64,000 nt of DNA, from NCBI GenBank assembly GCA_023410475.1, contig JAEYPS010000032.1, positions 186,001 through 250,000 on the forward strand, in the 5' to 3' direction. The translations under genes were made by a program, and so were the position numbers. This DNA is from Bacillota bacterium. GTDB taxonomy: Bacteria > Bacillota > Clostridia > Christensenellales > SZUA-584. Below, piece after piece: positions 33,991 through 42,810 of the stretch (positions are counted from its first letter, which is position 1; each line of letters opens with the position of its first letter). The notes beneath the pieces were generated by a model, which had not been told where the DNA came from, searched no databases, and was given only the letters and a program-made list of their open reading frames with translations.

Positions 33991-35688
33991 ATGCTTAGCA
34001 GACTTATTATCAGGAATATTGCACTGATAACAGAAATAGAAATATCGCTTCTGGGCAGTATGAACGTGCTTTCGGGAGAAACGGGAGCGGGAAAGTCTAT
34101 TATTGTCGATTCCGTAAATCTTGTTCTCGGAGAGAGAGCTGACAGAGAGCTTATACGCACCGGCGCAGGCAACGCTTCGGTTGAGGCGTGGTTTACCGAT
34201 GTTCCAAAAACAGTAGAGAACATACTTGCCGAGCAGCAGATAGAGGCGGGCGGCGAGCTCGTACTGTCAAGAGAGCTCAGTGTATCGGGAAAGAACGTGT
34301 GCAGAATAAACGGAGTGCTCGTAACGCTGGCGCTTCTCAAGACCGTAAGCGATCTGCTTGTGGACATACACGGTCAGCATGAGCACCAGTCGCTGTTCGA
34401 TGAGAAAAATCATATCATAATGCTCGACAGTATGGACAAAGGCATAAGCTCGGCGAAAGCCGAGGTTGAGGCGGCGTACCGCGAGTATACCGAAGCATCA
34501 AGAAGGTTAAGGTCGCTTTTCGGAGCGGACGGAGACCGCGAGCGAAAAATAGATATTCTGCAGTTTCAGATAAACGAAATACTCAGCGCAAAAATCGCCG
34601 GGGGCGAGGAAGACGAGCTTCTGGCACAGAAAAAAAGGATGAACGCTTCCGAAGAGATAATGGAAGCGCTGAGCGCAGCTTATGAAGCGTTGTATGATTC
34701 CGAGCATCAGAGCGTGCTCTCGGCACTGAGGGACATAAGCGTGCGCCTTCGGAGTCTCGGGCGCATCGACAGCAAATACGAGAATATGGCGGCGGGCATA
34801 GACGAGGCGTACTATACTCTCGAAGAGGCAGTTACCGGAATACGGGAAGACATGGAATCCTTGAGCTTTAATCCTCGTGAGCTTGAAGAGATCGAAGAGC
34901 GGCTTTTGCTTATAAGCAATCTGAAAAGGAAGTATCAGGACCCGTGCGTTGGCGGAGAATATATAAAAAAGGCCCAAAAAGAGCTTGAAGATCTGCTCGG
35001 CAGCGAGAGACTTTTGGCCGAACTGACAGAAAAGACGAAGGCTCTTAGGGAAGCGTTATATGAAAAATCGTTAACATTGTCAAGACTAAGAAGGGAAGCC
35101 GCGGGCGTGTTTGAGCAAAAAATGAAGGAGCAGCTTTCAGACCTCGGCATGATTTCGGCGAGTTTTTCGGTCAATTTCACTGAGACGCCGGGTATAGACG
35201 AGTGCGTGTTTTCCGATAACGGTATAGACACGGCCGAGTTTTACATATCGACAAACCGCGGCGAGCCCGACAAACCGCTGCGAAAGGTTGCGTCGGGCGG
35301 CGAGGTCTCAAGGATCATGCTCGCGCTCAAAAATATCGCCGCCGATAAGGGCGGCATACCTACGATGATATTCGACGAGATAGATACCGGAATAAGCGGC
35401 CATATGGCCGGTGTAGTCGCCGAAAAGCTTCAGACGATCTCAAGGCGCAGGCAAGTCGTCTGTGTTACCCATCTGCCGCAGATAGCGAGCATGGCGGACA
35501 GGCATCTTCTCGTTACAAAAAAGAGCGATGAGCTTGCCACAAATACCTATCTTGCCGCGCTCGAAGGTGAAGACAGGGTGTCGGAAATTGCGCGCCTTTC
35601 CGGCGGAGACTCTGATATTGCAAAACAGCACGCTCGCGAAATGCTGACGCGCGCGAAAAATTTTAAAACCAACTCAGCCATATATTAA
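33991..35688 (+). CDS. recN: DNA repair protein RecN
   Basis: A 565-residue SMC-like ATPase: Walker A GETGAGKS at about residues 29-36, an HGQHEHQSL motif near residue 125, a coiled-coil middle (about 150-380), the ABC signature region KVASGGEVSRIMLALK near 432 and Walker B PTMIFDEIDTGISG near 456. It acts early in double-strand break repair. Length is typical. Confidence 0.95.
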   Translation: MLSRLIIRNIALITEIEISLLGSMNVLSGETGAGKSIIVDSVNLVLGERADRELIRTGAGNASVEAWFTDVPKTVENILAEQQIEAGGELVLSRELSVSGKNVCRINGVLVTLALLKTVSDLLVDIHGQHEHQSLFDEKNHIIMLDSMDKGISSAKAEVEAAYREYTEASRRLRSLFGADGDRERKIDILQFQINEILSAKIAGGEEDELLAQKKRMNASEEIMEALSAAYEALYDSEHQSVLSALRDISVRLRSLGRIDSKYENMAAGIDEAYYTLEEAVTGIREDMESLSFNPRELEEIEERLLLISNLKRKYQDPCVGGEYIKKAQKELEDLLGSERLLAELTEKTKALREALYEKSLTLSRLRREAAGVFEQKMKEQLSDLGMISASFSVNFTETPGIDECVFSDNGIDTAEFYISTNRGEPDKPLRKVASGGEVSRIMLALKNIAADKGGIPTMIFDEIDTGISGHMAGVVAEKLQTISRRRQVVCVTHLPQIASMADRHLLVTKKSDELATNTYLAALEGEDRVSEIARLSGGDSDIAKQHAREMLTRAKNFKTNSAIY

Positions 35689-35701
35689 TCAAACACATCG
35701 G

Positions 35702-35731
35702 GTATATTTTTTAACGCCTCTAACGACAATA
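35702..35731 (+). promoter_or_regulatory. Possible sigma-G promoter of spoIVB
   Basis: GTATA (35702-35706), 18 bases, GACAATA (35725-35731; 5 of 7 match to CATNHTA). Transcription would start near 35738, giving a leader of about 25 bases. In B. subtilis spoIVB is expressed in the forespore from sigma-F and sigma-G, which fits. Confidence 0.4.
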
Positions 35732-35759
35732 ATAAAGAAGTTTTTTTGTCAGAGGTGTT
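35713..35759 (+). promoter_or_regulatory. Hairpin that buries the spoIVB ribosome binding site
   Basis: AACGCCTCT (35713-35721) pairs with AGAGGTGTT (35751-35759), one wobble. The right arm contains the only ribosome site (AGAGGTG) for the spoIVB TTG at 35763. An inner GAC/GTC stem adds support. Transcripts starting downstream of 35722 would lack the left arm. Confidence 0.6.
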
Positions 35760-35762
35760 TTA

Positions 35763-37028
35763 TTGAAAAGGGTTATTAAGGTATCAGGAATACTGTTCGT
35801 GCTCCTGCTGTGTGCGGTCTATTTTCTTCCTGCGGTGCAGAGTTACTCGCATATACCCGGCGAGATATACATACAAAAGGGTTCGTCAAAGATCATCGAT
35901 CTCGGGCTTCCCGTAAAAGCCGATGTCGCTACGGCCGGCGTTGTTAATGTAACAAGCGAATCCCTTGAAGACGCGACAGGCATGCAAAGCCCGCTTGTTA
36001 TCGAGTCGCTGGATAACGGCAATACTACTATTGAGCTTTCTTTGTTCGGAGTGCCCGTTAAAAAAGTCAAGGTAAGCGTAAGCGACGAGCTTATGGTAAT
36101 CCCCGGAGGGCAGAGCATAGGAGTAACGCTTTATACGAAGGGCGCGCTCGTTGTAGGTATAACGGGCGTTGAAGCAGCCGGCGGAGACATAGTTAATCCC
36201 GCGAGGGAAGCGGGCATGCTCCCCGGCGACGTAATAATGAGCATCAACGGAACAGAGGTCGAGAACGCCAGCCATCTGTCAAAAATAGTCGATGAGATAC
36301 AAGGAAGGCTCAGCATAGTTGTAGAAAGAGACGGGCGCAGGATAAACCTTTCGCTCAGGCCGGTCAAAGACCCGTCCGACGGCAAGATGAGGCTCGGCGT
36401 CTGGGTAAGGGACAGCACAGCGGGCGTTGGAACCCTTACGTTTATACTTCCTAACGACAGGGTGTTCGGAGGGCTGGGGCACGCCATATGCGATCTGGAC
36501 ACGGGGAGCATACTCAGCGTTAAGGAAGGAGAGATATACTTTTCGGAAGTCATACAGGTAAACAAAGGCGAGAGCGGTATCCCGGGCGAAATTAAGGGCT
36601 ACTTTTCGAGCTCTTCGGGAAACATGGGAGTCATAAGAAAGAATACCGACTACGGCATATACGGCACGATTTTCAGCGACGTCGACTTAAAAGCGTTTTT
36701 GCCTCCTATACCGGCTGCAAACAGGAGCGAAGTAAGGCTGGGGTACGCGCAGATACTGGCTACGATAGACAACGACGGGGTAAAGGCGTTTGACTGCGAA
36801 ATAATAAAAATAAACGCTCAGGATGAAGCCGGGCAGAAAGGCATAGTACTCCAGATAACGGACAGGGAGCTGCTCTCAAAGACAGGGGGAATAGTGCAGG
36901 GTATGAGCGGCAGCCCTATCATACAGAACGGCAAGCTGATAGGAGCGGTTACGCATGTATTCGTAAACAATCCGACAAAAGGCTACGGGCTTTACATAGA
37001 CTGGATGCTGGAGCAGTATTACAAATAG
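35763..37028 (+). CDS. spoIVB: SpoIVB peptidase (stage IV sporulation protein B)
   Basis: A 421-residue serine peptidase of family S55, secreted from the forespore to trigger pro-sigma-K processing through the SpoIVFA/FB complex. N-terminal membrane anchor (about residues 6-24), a PDZ domain near 120-210 (EAGMLPGDVIMSINGTEVENASHL), and the peptidase domain with GLGHAICDLDTG (His) and VQGMSGSPIIQNGKLIGAVTHVFVN (Ser). TTG start with AGAGGTG five bases before. It sits between recN and spo0A as in most spore formers. Confidence 0.95.
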   Translation: MKRVIKVSGILFVLLLCAVYFLPAVQSYSHIPGEIYIQKGSSKIIDLGLPVKADVATAGVVNVTSESLEDATGMQSPLVIESLDNGNTTIELSLFGVPVKKVKVSVSDELMVIPGGQSIGVTLYTKGALVVGITGVEAAGGDIVNPAREAGMLPGDVIMSINGTEVENASHLSKIVDEIQGRLSIVVERDGRRINLSLRPVKDPSDGKMRLGVWVRDSTAGVGTLTFILPNDRVFGGLGHAICDLDTGSILSVKEGEIYFSEVIQVNKGESGIPGEIKGYFSSSSGNMGVIRKNTDYGIYGTIFSDVDLKAFLPPIPAANRSEVRLGYAQILATIDNDGVKAFDCEIIKINAQDEAGQKGIVLQITDRELLSKTGGIVQGMSGSPIIQNGKLIGAVTHVFVNNPTKGYGLYIDWMLEQYYK

Positions 37029-37075
37029 CGGATTATGGTAAATAATGATTAATTTTGGCCGAACTGTATTCTTTA

Positions 37076-37104
37076 GCAGGGTTTTTATTATGAATGTTGA
37101 ATAT
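37076..37104 (+). promoter_or_regulatory. Sigma-H promoter of spo0A
   Basis: GCAGGGTTT (37076-37084) matches 8 of 9 positions of RNAGGAWWW; 11 bases later GTTGAATAT (37096-37104) matches RNNGAATWW fully. A 0A-box-like TTCGATA lies at 37115-37121 (one mismatch to TTCGACA). The same arrangement drives sporulation-phase spo0A transcription in B. subtilis. Confidence 0.65.
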
Positions 37105-37162
37105 ATAAAACAATCATAGCAATATTCGATAACATTAGTTCACTCTAAAGGAACATAGTAGT

Positions 37163-37942
37163 ATGGAAAGAAACAATAATAACAAGCATAGGGCGGTGCT
37201 GGCCGACAACAACCGCGACTATTTAAAGCTCCTGTCATCATTCTTAGAAGAAACCGGAATAATCAAGATAGAAGATTACGCATTTGACGGGCGTCAGGCT
37301 TTTGAGATGGCGATGAATTATAAGCCGGATCTGCTTTTGCTCGATCTTATCATGCCCATGCTCGACGGTTTTGCCGTGCTCGAAGAGCTTATAAGAAGCG
37401 GCTACGACGGCAGAACCAGAATAGTTATGACTTCGGCGGTCAGCCTCGATTTTATCATGAAAAAAGCCGAGAGCTACAATGTAGACTACATATTTTTAAA
37501 GCCGTTCGATAAGGATGTATTCAAGAAACGAATAACCGAGATAATGACGCAAGAAAGCCGAACGCATCTCGGGGAACCGCAAAAAGCGGACCCGGGCGAA
37601 GTCGTAACAAAGCACATCAAGTCTATCGGCATCACCGCGAATATCAGGGGATATCATTACTTGAGGGAAGCCATATTGCTTGTGCACGACAATTTTGACA
37701 TGATGAGCCAGCTTACCACGGGACTTTATGTATCTGTTGCCCAAAAATACAATTCAACACCGCAAAGAGTAGAGCGTGCTATGAGGCACGCGATAGAGAC
37801 GGCATGGAACAAGGGCAACATAGAAGTGCTTGAAAAACTTTTCGGATATACGATACTTGATACAAAGGGAAAGCCCACCAACGGGGAATTCATTGCGATG
37901 CTCGCCGACAGGCTAAACACAGAGCTCAAATATGTCGATTAG
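37163..37942 (+). CDS. spo0A: Sporulation master regulator Spo0A
   Basis: A 259-residue response regulator: receiver domain (residues ~10-125) with the phosphorylated Asp in LLLLDLIMPMLDG (about residue 58), the TSA switch residues and Lys of FLKPFD, and a C-terminal DNA-binding domain with the Spo0A signature helices (HYLREAILLVHDN, then TPQRVERAMRHAIETAWNKG). AAAGGA precedes the ATG. Phosphorylated Spo0A binds TGTCGAA boxes to start sporulation. Confidence 0.97.
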   Translation: MERNNNNKHRAVLADNNRDYLKLLSSFLEETGIIKIEDYAFDGRQAFEMAMNYKPDLLLLDLIMPMLDGFAVLEELIRSGYDGRTRIVMTSAVSLDFIMKKAESYNVDYIFLKPFDKDVFKKRITEIMTQESRTHLGEPQKADPGEVVTKHIKSIGITANIRGYHYLREAILLVHDNFDMMSQLTTGLYVSVAQKYNSTPQRVERAMRHAIETAWNKGNIEVLEKLFGYTILDTKGKPTNGEFIAMLADRLNTELKYVD

Positions 37943-38000
37943 CATACACGCCTTCGTGAACGCATATCTATCATAAAAGGATAGTACGGAGGCGGCGCCA

Positions 38001-38621
38001 TTGCTTAACGGCCTTAAAAGACGGGTCTCGTTCGACGTGTTCGATAACAGGATCCAATATTTGCTGCTTGTTTTTTTTCTGGTGGTTGGCATAACGGCAG
38101 GAACATTTACGGTAAGCCATATGCAGCCGGGCGAAAAAACGGCGCTCACCGGTTATATCGACATGCTGTTCTTAGCAGTAAAGACGCAGGAGATAGATTA
38201 TTTTGCTGTCTTCTTTCACGCTTTTCTTCAAAATACGCTCCTGTTCGGAGCAATAACGCTGTTCTCGCTCGTCATGCTTGGCGTTTTGATGATTCCCGTA
38301 GTAATGGTAATAAAGGGGTTTTGCGTAGGGTTTACCGTCGGGGTGCTGTCTGTCAACCTTGGTTTTACCGGGTTTGCCGCCATAGTTTTTTGCGAGTTTA
38401 TACCAAACTTAGTGCTGATACCCTGCATTTTAAAAGCCGGTGTTATGGGGCTTAACAATACGATAACCGTCTTTAAAACCAGAAGGGTCCCGAGCACGAC
38501 GGTAGACAAGCTTATAATGGCACGTCCGCATTTTTCAAAAATGCTTAAGGTATATTTTGTGTCGTTCATAGGCGTGATACTCGAATCACTGCTTACGCCG
38601 GCACTCATAAAACTGTTATAA
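38001..38621 (+). CDS. spoIIM: Stage II sporulation protein M
   Basis: A 206-residue polytopic membrane protein with five or six hydrophobic segments. SpoIIM acts with SpoIID and SpoIIP in septal peptidoglycan removal during engulfment. The opening DNRIQYLLLVFFLVVGITAGTF and the FCEFIPNLVLIPCILKAGVMG stretch fit the family. TTG start with GGAGG 8 bases before. A sigma-E-like pair (GCATA at 37942, CATATCT at 37963) lies upstream, weakly supported. Follows spo0A by 58 bases. Confidence 0.88.
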   Translation: MLNGLKRRVSFDVFDNRIQYLLLVFFLVVGITAGTFTVSHMQPGEKTALTGYIDMLFLAVKTQEIDYFAVFFHAFLQNTLLFGAITLFSLVMLGVLMIPVVMVIKGFCVGFTVGVLSVNLGFTGFAAIVFCEFIPNLVLIPCILKAGVMGLNNTITVFKTRRVPSTTVDKLIMARPHFSKMLKVYFVSFIGVILESLLTPALIKLL

Positions 38622-38696
38622 TTCTCCGAATTAATATTGAGAAATAGAAGAATAATTGATATTATGGATGCCTGGCGGCTATTTTTTTAAATTGCG

Positions 38697-38726
38697 TTGT
38701 ACAAGCCATCCATGCAATGGTATAAT
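38697..38726 (+). promoter_or_regulatory. Probable sigma-A promoter of ppdK
   Basis: TTGTAC (38697-38702), 18 bases, perfect TATAAT (38721-38726). The ATG of ppdK is at 38784. Confidence 0.5.
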
Positions 38727-38783
38727 TTTATGAGTATTTGGCAGCTTAAAAATGCTGTAATTATATTTTTAAGGAGTTACTCT

Positions 38784-41414
38784 ATGGCGAAAAAATATGT
38801 ATATCTTTTCAGTGAAGGTAACGCTTCAATGAGAAACACCCTCGGAGGCAAAGGAGCTGGGCTAGCCGAGATGACGGGGCTCGGGCTTCCTGTTCCCCAG
38901 GGATTCACCATTACCACCGAAGCATGTACGAAGTATTATGAAGACGGCGAAAAAATCGCCGATGAGATCCTTGGGCAAATAGATGCGGCGCTCGAAGAAT
39001 CCGAGAAGATAAACGGAAAGAAATTCGGCGACATAAACAACCCGCTGCTCGTTTCCGTCCGTTCGGGAGCGAGAGCTTCAATGCCCGGCATGATGGATAC
39101 CATCCTCAACCTCGGCCTTACAGACGTAGCCGTAAAAGGCCTTGCTAACCTTACGGGCAACGAGAGATTCGCGTATGACAGCTACAGGCGTTTCATACAG
39201 ATGTTCTCCGACGTGGTTATGGGAGTATCGAAAGCCAAGTTCGAAGAAATACTCGACGAAGTAAAAGAGCACAAGGGCGTTAAACTCGATACCGACCTTG
39301 ACGCCGAAGACTTAAAGTCGGTCGTCCAGAAATATAAAGCATTGTACCTCGCCGAAAAGGGAAGCGAATTCCCGCAGGACCCCAAAGAGCAGCTGCTCGG
39401 AGCGGTCGAAGCCGTTTTCCATTCATGGGACAACCCAAGGGCCATCGTATACCGCCGCCTTAACGATATCCCGGGCGACTGGGGCACGGCTGTCAACGTG
39501 CAGGCGATGGTGTTCGGAAACATGGGCAACGACTCGGGCACGGGCGTGGCGTTTACGCGCAACCCTTCGACAGGCGAGAAAAAGCTTTACGGCGAATTTC
39601 TGATGAACGCTCAGGGCGAGGACGTTGTTGCCGGCATAAGGACTCCGAGGCCGATATCGGAGCTTAGAGACACTATGCCCGAGTTATACGACCAGTTCCA
39701 GAAGTACGCTACTATACTTGAAAACCATTACCGCGACATGCAGGACATGGAGTTCACCATAGAGAGAGGCAAGCTTTACATGCTTCAGACCAGAAACGGC
39801 AAGAGAACAGCTGCCGCCGCTCTGAAGATAGCTGTCGACCTCGAAAAAGAAGGAAAGCTTACAAAAGAAGAAGCGCTTCTTAAGATAGACCCGAAGCAGC
39901 TCGACGCGCTGCTGCACCCAACATTCGATCCGAGTGCGATAAAGAGCGCAAAACCTATCGCAAAAGGCCTTGCCGCTTCGCCGGGAGCCGCCTGCGGAAA
40001 GATATACTTTACCGCCGACGAAGCCAAAGAAGCCGCCGACGCGGGCGCAAAGGTCGTTCTCGTTCGTCTCGAAACGTCGCCTGAAGACATAGAGGGCATG
40101 TATGCCGCACAGGGCATCCTCACCGCAAGGGGTGGAATGACGTCTCACGCGGCAGTTGTCGCAAGAGGTATGGGAACGTGCTGCGTTGCGGGCTGCGGAG
40201 AGATAGCGATATCCGAAAAGAACAAAACGATGACCGCTCCCGACGGGAAAGTCTATAAAGAAGGCGACTACATCTCGCTCGACGGTTCTACAGGCAGCGT
40301 ATACGGCGAGAGTATAGCGACGAAGCCTGCGGAGCTTACCGGCGATTTCGGAATCATCATGGAATGGGCCGACGAGGCAAGGACGCTGAAGGTAAGGACG
40401 AACGCCGACACGCCTAAGGACGCCGCTCAGGCGGTAAGCTTCGGCGCCGAAGGAATTGGCCTTTGCAGAACGGAGCACATGTTCTTCCTCGAGGACAGGA
40501 TTGCCGCGATGCGCGAGATGATTGTCTCAAAGAACGTAGACCAGAGGGTAAAGGCGCTCGCCAAGCTGCTGCCGATGCAGAAGGAAGATTTTAAGGGCAT
40601 CTACGAGGCAATGGGCGGAAGGCCGGTAACGATAAGGCTGCTCGACCCGCCGCTGCATGAATTCCTTCCGCAGGACGAGGAAGACATAAAGGCGCTCGCG
40701 AAAGAGATGATAATGCCGGTAGAGGAGCTTAAACAGGCTATTACGAACCTGCACGAGTTCAACCCGATGATGGGCCACAGGGGCTGCCGCCTCGCGGTAA
40801 CGTACCCAGAGATAGCCGAGATGCAGACAAGGGCTATTATGGAAGCCGCCATAGAGGTGACGGTCGAGAAGAGCATAAACATACTGCCCGAGATAATGAT
40901 ACCGCTCGTAGGCGAAATAAAAGAGCTCAAGTATGTCAAAGACGTCGTTGTTAAAACCGCCGAGCAGGTAATAGCCGAGAAGGGCGTAAAGATAGAGTAT
41001 ATGGTCGGCACGATGATAGAGATTCCAAGAGCGGCTCTTACCGCCGACGAGATAGCGAAGGAAGCCGAGTTCTTCTCGTTCGGAACGAACGACCTTACTC
41101 AGATGACGTTCGGTTTCTCGAGAGACGACGCGGGCAAGTTCCTCGACGAGTATTACAACAAGAAGATATACGAGTCTGACCCGTTCGCTAAGATAGACCA
41201 GAAGGGCGTAGGCAGCCTCATGAAGATGTCGGTCGAGCTTGGAAGAAAGACTAGGCCCGACATCAAGCTCGGCATCTGCGGAGAGCACGGCGGAGAGACC
41301 AGCTCGGTCAAGTTCTGCCACGACATAGGGCTCAACTACGTATCCTGCTCGCCGTTCCGCGTGCCCATAGCGCGCCTTGCCGCGGCTCACGCTGCGATAC
41401 TCGCGAAAAACTAA
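38784..41414 (+). CDS. ppdK: Pyruvate, phosphate dikinase
   Basis: An 876-residue enzyme that interconverts pyruvate, ATP and phosphate with PEP, AMP and pyrophosphate, common in anaerobic Clostridia. N-terminal ATP-grasp domain (YLFSEGNASMRNTLGGKGAGLAEM), the phosphohistidine domain with GGMTSHAAVVARGMG (His about 455), and the C-terminal PEP barrel with EGIGLCRTEHMFF and SFGTNDLTQMTFGFSRDD. The frame extends upstream, but AAGGAG lies just before the ATG at 38784, which matches the family start. Strong codon bias and a good terminator suggest high expression. Confidence 0.96.
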   Translation: MAKKYVYLFSEGNASMRNTLGGKGAGLAEMTGLGLPVPQGFTITTEACTKYYEDGEKIADEILGQIDAALEESEKINGKKFGDINNPLLVSVRSGARASMPGMMDTILNLGLTDVAVKGLANLTGNERFAYDSYRRFIQMFSDVVMGVSKAKFEEILDEVKEHKGVKLDTDLDAEDLKSVVQKYKALYLAEKGSEFPQDPKEQLLGAVEAVFHSWDNPRAIVYRRLNDIPGDWGTAVNVQAMVFGNMGNDSGTGVAFTRNPSTGEKKLYGEFLMNAQGEDVVAGIRTPRPISELRDTMPELYDQFQKYATILENHYRDMQDMEFTIERGKLYMLQTRNGKRTAAAALKIAVDLEKEGKLTKEEALLKIDPKQLDALLHPTFDPSAIKSAKPIAKGLAASPGAACGKIYFTADEAKEAADAGAKVVLVRLETSPEDIEGMYAAQGILTARGGMTSHAAVVARGMGTCCVAGCGEIAISEKNKTMTAPDGKVYKEGDYISLDGSTGSVYGESIATKPAELTGDFGIIMEWADEARTLKVRTNADTPKDAAQAVSFGAEGIGLCRTEHMFFLEDRIAAMREMIVSKNVDQRVKALAKLLPMQKEDFKGIYEAMGGRPVTIRLLDPPLHEFLPQDEEDIKALAKEMIMPVEELKQAITNLHEFNPMMGHRGCRLAVTYPEIAEMQTRAIMEAAIEVTVEKSINILPEIMIPLVGEIKELKYVKDVVVKTAEQVIAEKGVKIEYMVGTMIEIPRAALTADEIAKEAEFFSFGTNDLTQMTFGFSRDDAGKFLDEYYNKKIYESDPFAKIDQKGVGSLMKMSVELGRKTRPDIKLGICGEHGGETSSVKFCHDIGLNYVSCSPFRVPIARLAAAHAAILAKN

Positions 41415-41428
41415 AGCAAAGCAAATAA

Positions 41429-41458
41429 AGAGGCAGGTTTATAACTTGCCTCTTTTTT
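41429..41458 (+). terminator. Intrinsic terminator of ppdK
   Basis: AGAGGCAG (41429-41436) pairs with TTGCCTCT (41446-41453), one wobble, followed by a T-run. Confidence 0.85.
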
Positions 41459-41546
41459 ATCAAAGACGGGATTTAATAAACCGCCGATATTGACGGCAAG
41501 ACGCTCAAAAGCACAGCAAAAAAAATAGTTGAAGGGGAGATAGACT

Positions 41547-42668
41547 ATGAATGCAAGAGAGAGGTTTATTGCGACATTGAGATTTGAAAAGACTGACAGG
41601 CCGTTTCGCTGGGAAGCGCCTGCCGTGTGGCCGGCGACGATCAAGCAATGGCATAAACAGGGATTGCCGGAGTCGATAACGTGCTCTAACATCACAGACT
41701 CGCAGGTGTATGACTACTTCGAGATGGATAAGCTTATGTGGCTGCCGTTTGAGGGAGGATGGATAGGCGACCCGTATTGCCCGTTCTTTGATTACAGGGT
41801 TCTCGAGGATGAGGGCGACAAAATAGTGGTGCGGGATACGGACGGGATAGTGAAAAAGGTGCTTAAAGAAAACGCGGATACGTCCATGCCGCAGTTTTTG
41901 AAGTTTCCCGTGACAGACCGCGAAAGCTATATAAACGAAGTAAAATGGAGACTCGACCCAAAAAGCAAAGAAAGATATCCCAAAGACTGGGATGCGCTCG
42001 TCAGGCAGTACGGCGGAAGGGATTACCCTCTCGGTATGTTTGTGATAGGGCCTTTCGGGCATATAAGGAACCTTTTCGGCGATGAAGAGCTTATGTACAT
42101 CTTCTTTGACGATCCCGAGCTAGTCCATGAGATAATGTCCGACTGGATGGATTTTTATAAGCAATTCATCGGCATGGTGTGCAAAGACGTTGTTCCCGAC
42201 TTTATTATGATATGGGAAGACATGTGCTACAGACAGGGGCCGCTGATCTCTCCTGAGTTCTATAATACGTTTATGTCTCCTTATCTAAAGGGAGTGATAG
42301 ATACGGCGAGAAACTGCGGCATACAGGGCATCGTTGTCGATAACGACGGTGACTGTACAAAAATGCTGCCTCTTTACCTTGAATGCGGAGCAAACGCTTT
42401 TTATCCGTTCGAGGTTCAGGCGGGCATGGATATCGTCAGCGTCCGGAAACAATACGGAAACAGATTTATGATAATCGGCGGAATCAACAAGAGGGCGCTG
42501 TCTGTAAGTGAAGAAGCGATAAGAGAAGAGCTGGACTGCAAAGTTCCTTTCATGCTGGAGCAGAGGGGCTATATACCCATGATAGATCATTCGGTGCCCA
42601 CAGACATACCGCTTAAACTGTTCAGATATTATCTTGAGTATGTAAGGAGCTTCGGAACGGCAAAGTAA
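41547..42668 (+). CDS. Uroporphyrinogen decarboxylase family protein, probably a methyltransferase-like member
   Basis: A 373-residue TIM-barrel protein of the URO-D superfamily. It opens with NARERFIATLRFEKTDRPFRWE, shared by the uncharacterised and corrinoid-methyltransferase branches, and has an IWEDMCYRQGPLISPEFY block and a final IIGGINKRAL strand. The N-terminal RxxxR/GG motif of true HemE is not evident, and no haem genes are nearby, so haem synthesis is unlikely. GGGGAG lies 7 bases before the ATG. Single gene between two terminators. Confidence 0.75.
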   Translation: MNARERFIATLRFEKTDRPFRWEAPAVWPATIKQWHKQGLPESITCSNITDSQVYDYFEMDKLMWLPFEGGWIGDPYCPFFDYRVLEDEGDKIVVRDTDGIVKKVLKENADTSMPQFLKFPVTDRESYINEVKWRLDPKSKERYPKDWDALVRQYGGRDYPLGMFVIGPFGHIRNLFGDEELMYIFFDDPELVHEIMSDWMDFYKQFIGMVCKDVVPDFIMIWEDMCYRQGPLISPEFYNTFMSPYLKGVIDTARNCGIQGIVVDNDGDCTKMLPLYLECGANAFYPFEVQAGMDIVSVRKQYGNRFMIIGGINKRALSVSEEAIREELDCKVPFMLEQRGYIPMIDHSVPTDIPLKLFRYYLEYVRSFGTAK

Positions 42669-42696
42669 CAAGCAGATAAAGCATTATAGCGGGAAT

Positions 42697-42724
42697 AAAA
42701 ACCACACTTAAAGTGTGGTTTTTA
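42697..42724. terminator. Bidirectional-type intrinsic terminator
   Basis: ACCACACT (42701-42708) pairs with AGTGTGGT (42712-42719), flanked by A and T runs that extend the stem. It can terminate on either strand. Confidence 0.8.
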
Positions 42725-42810
42725 TAATGATACCCAATTGTAAGAATAGTGATAAGCGTTTTTGTAAACCTGAGAAGGATTTTGGACTCGTTTAGTGTAA
42801 TATAGTATGT

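Noticed and set aside
39684..41390. Antisense open frames of 264 and 287 codons within ppdK
   Set aside because: They are by-products of strong codon bias in ppdK; translations look like low-complexity shadows.
41547..42668. Calling this gene hemE
   Set aside because: It matches the wider URO-D superfamily only, and there are no haem biosynthesis neighbours or HemE N-terminal motif.
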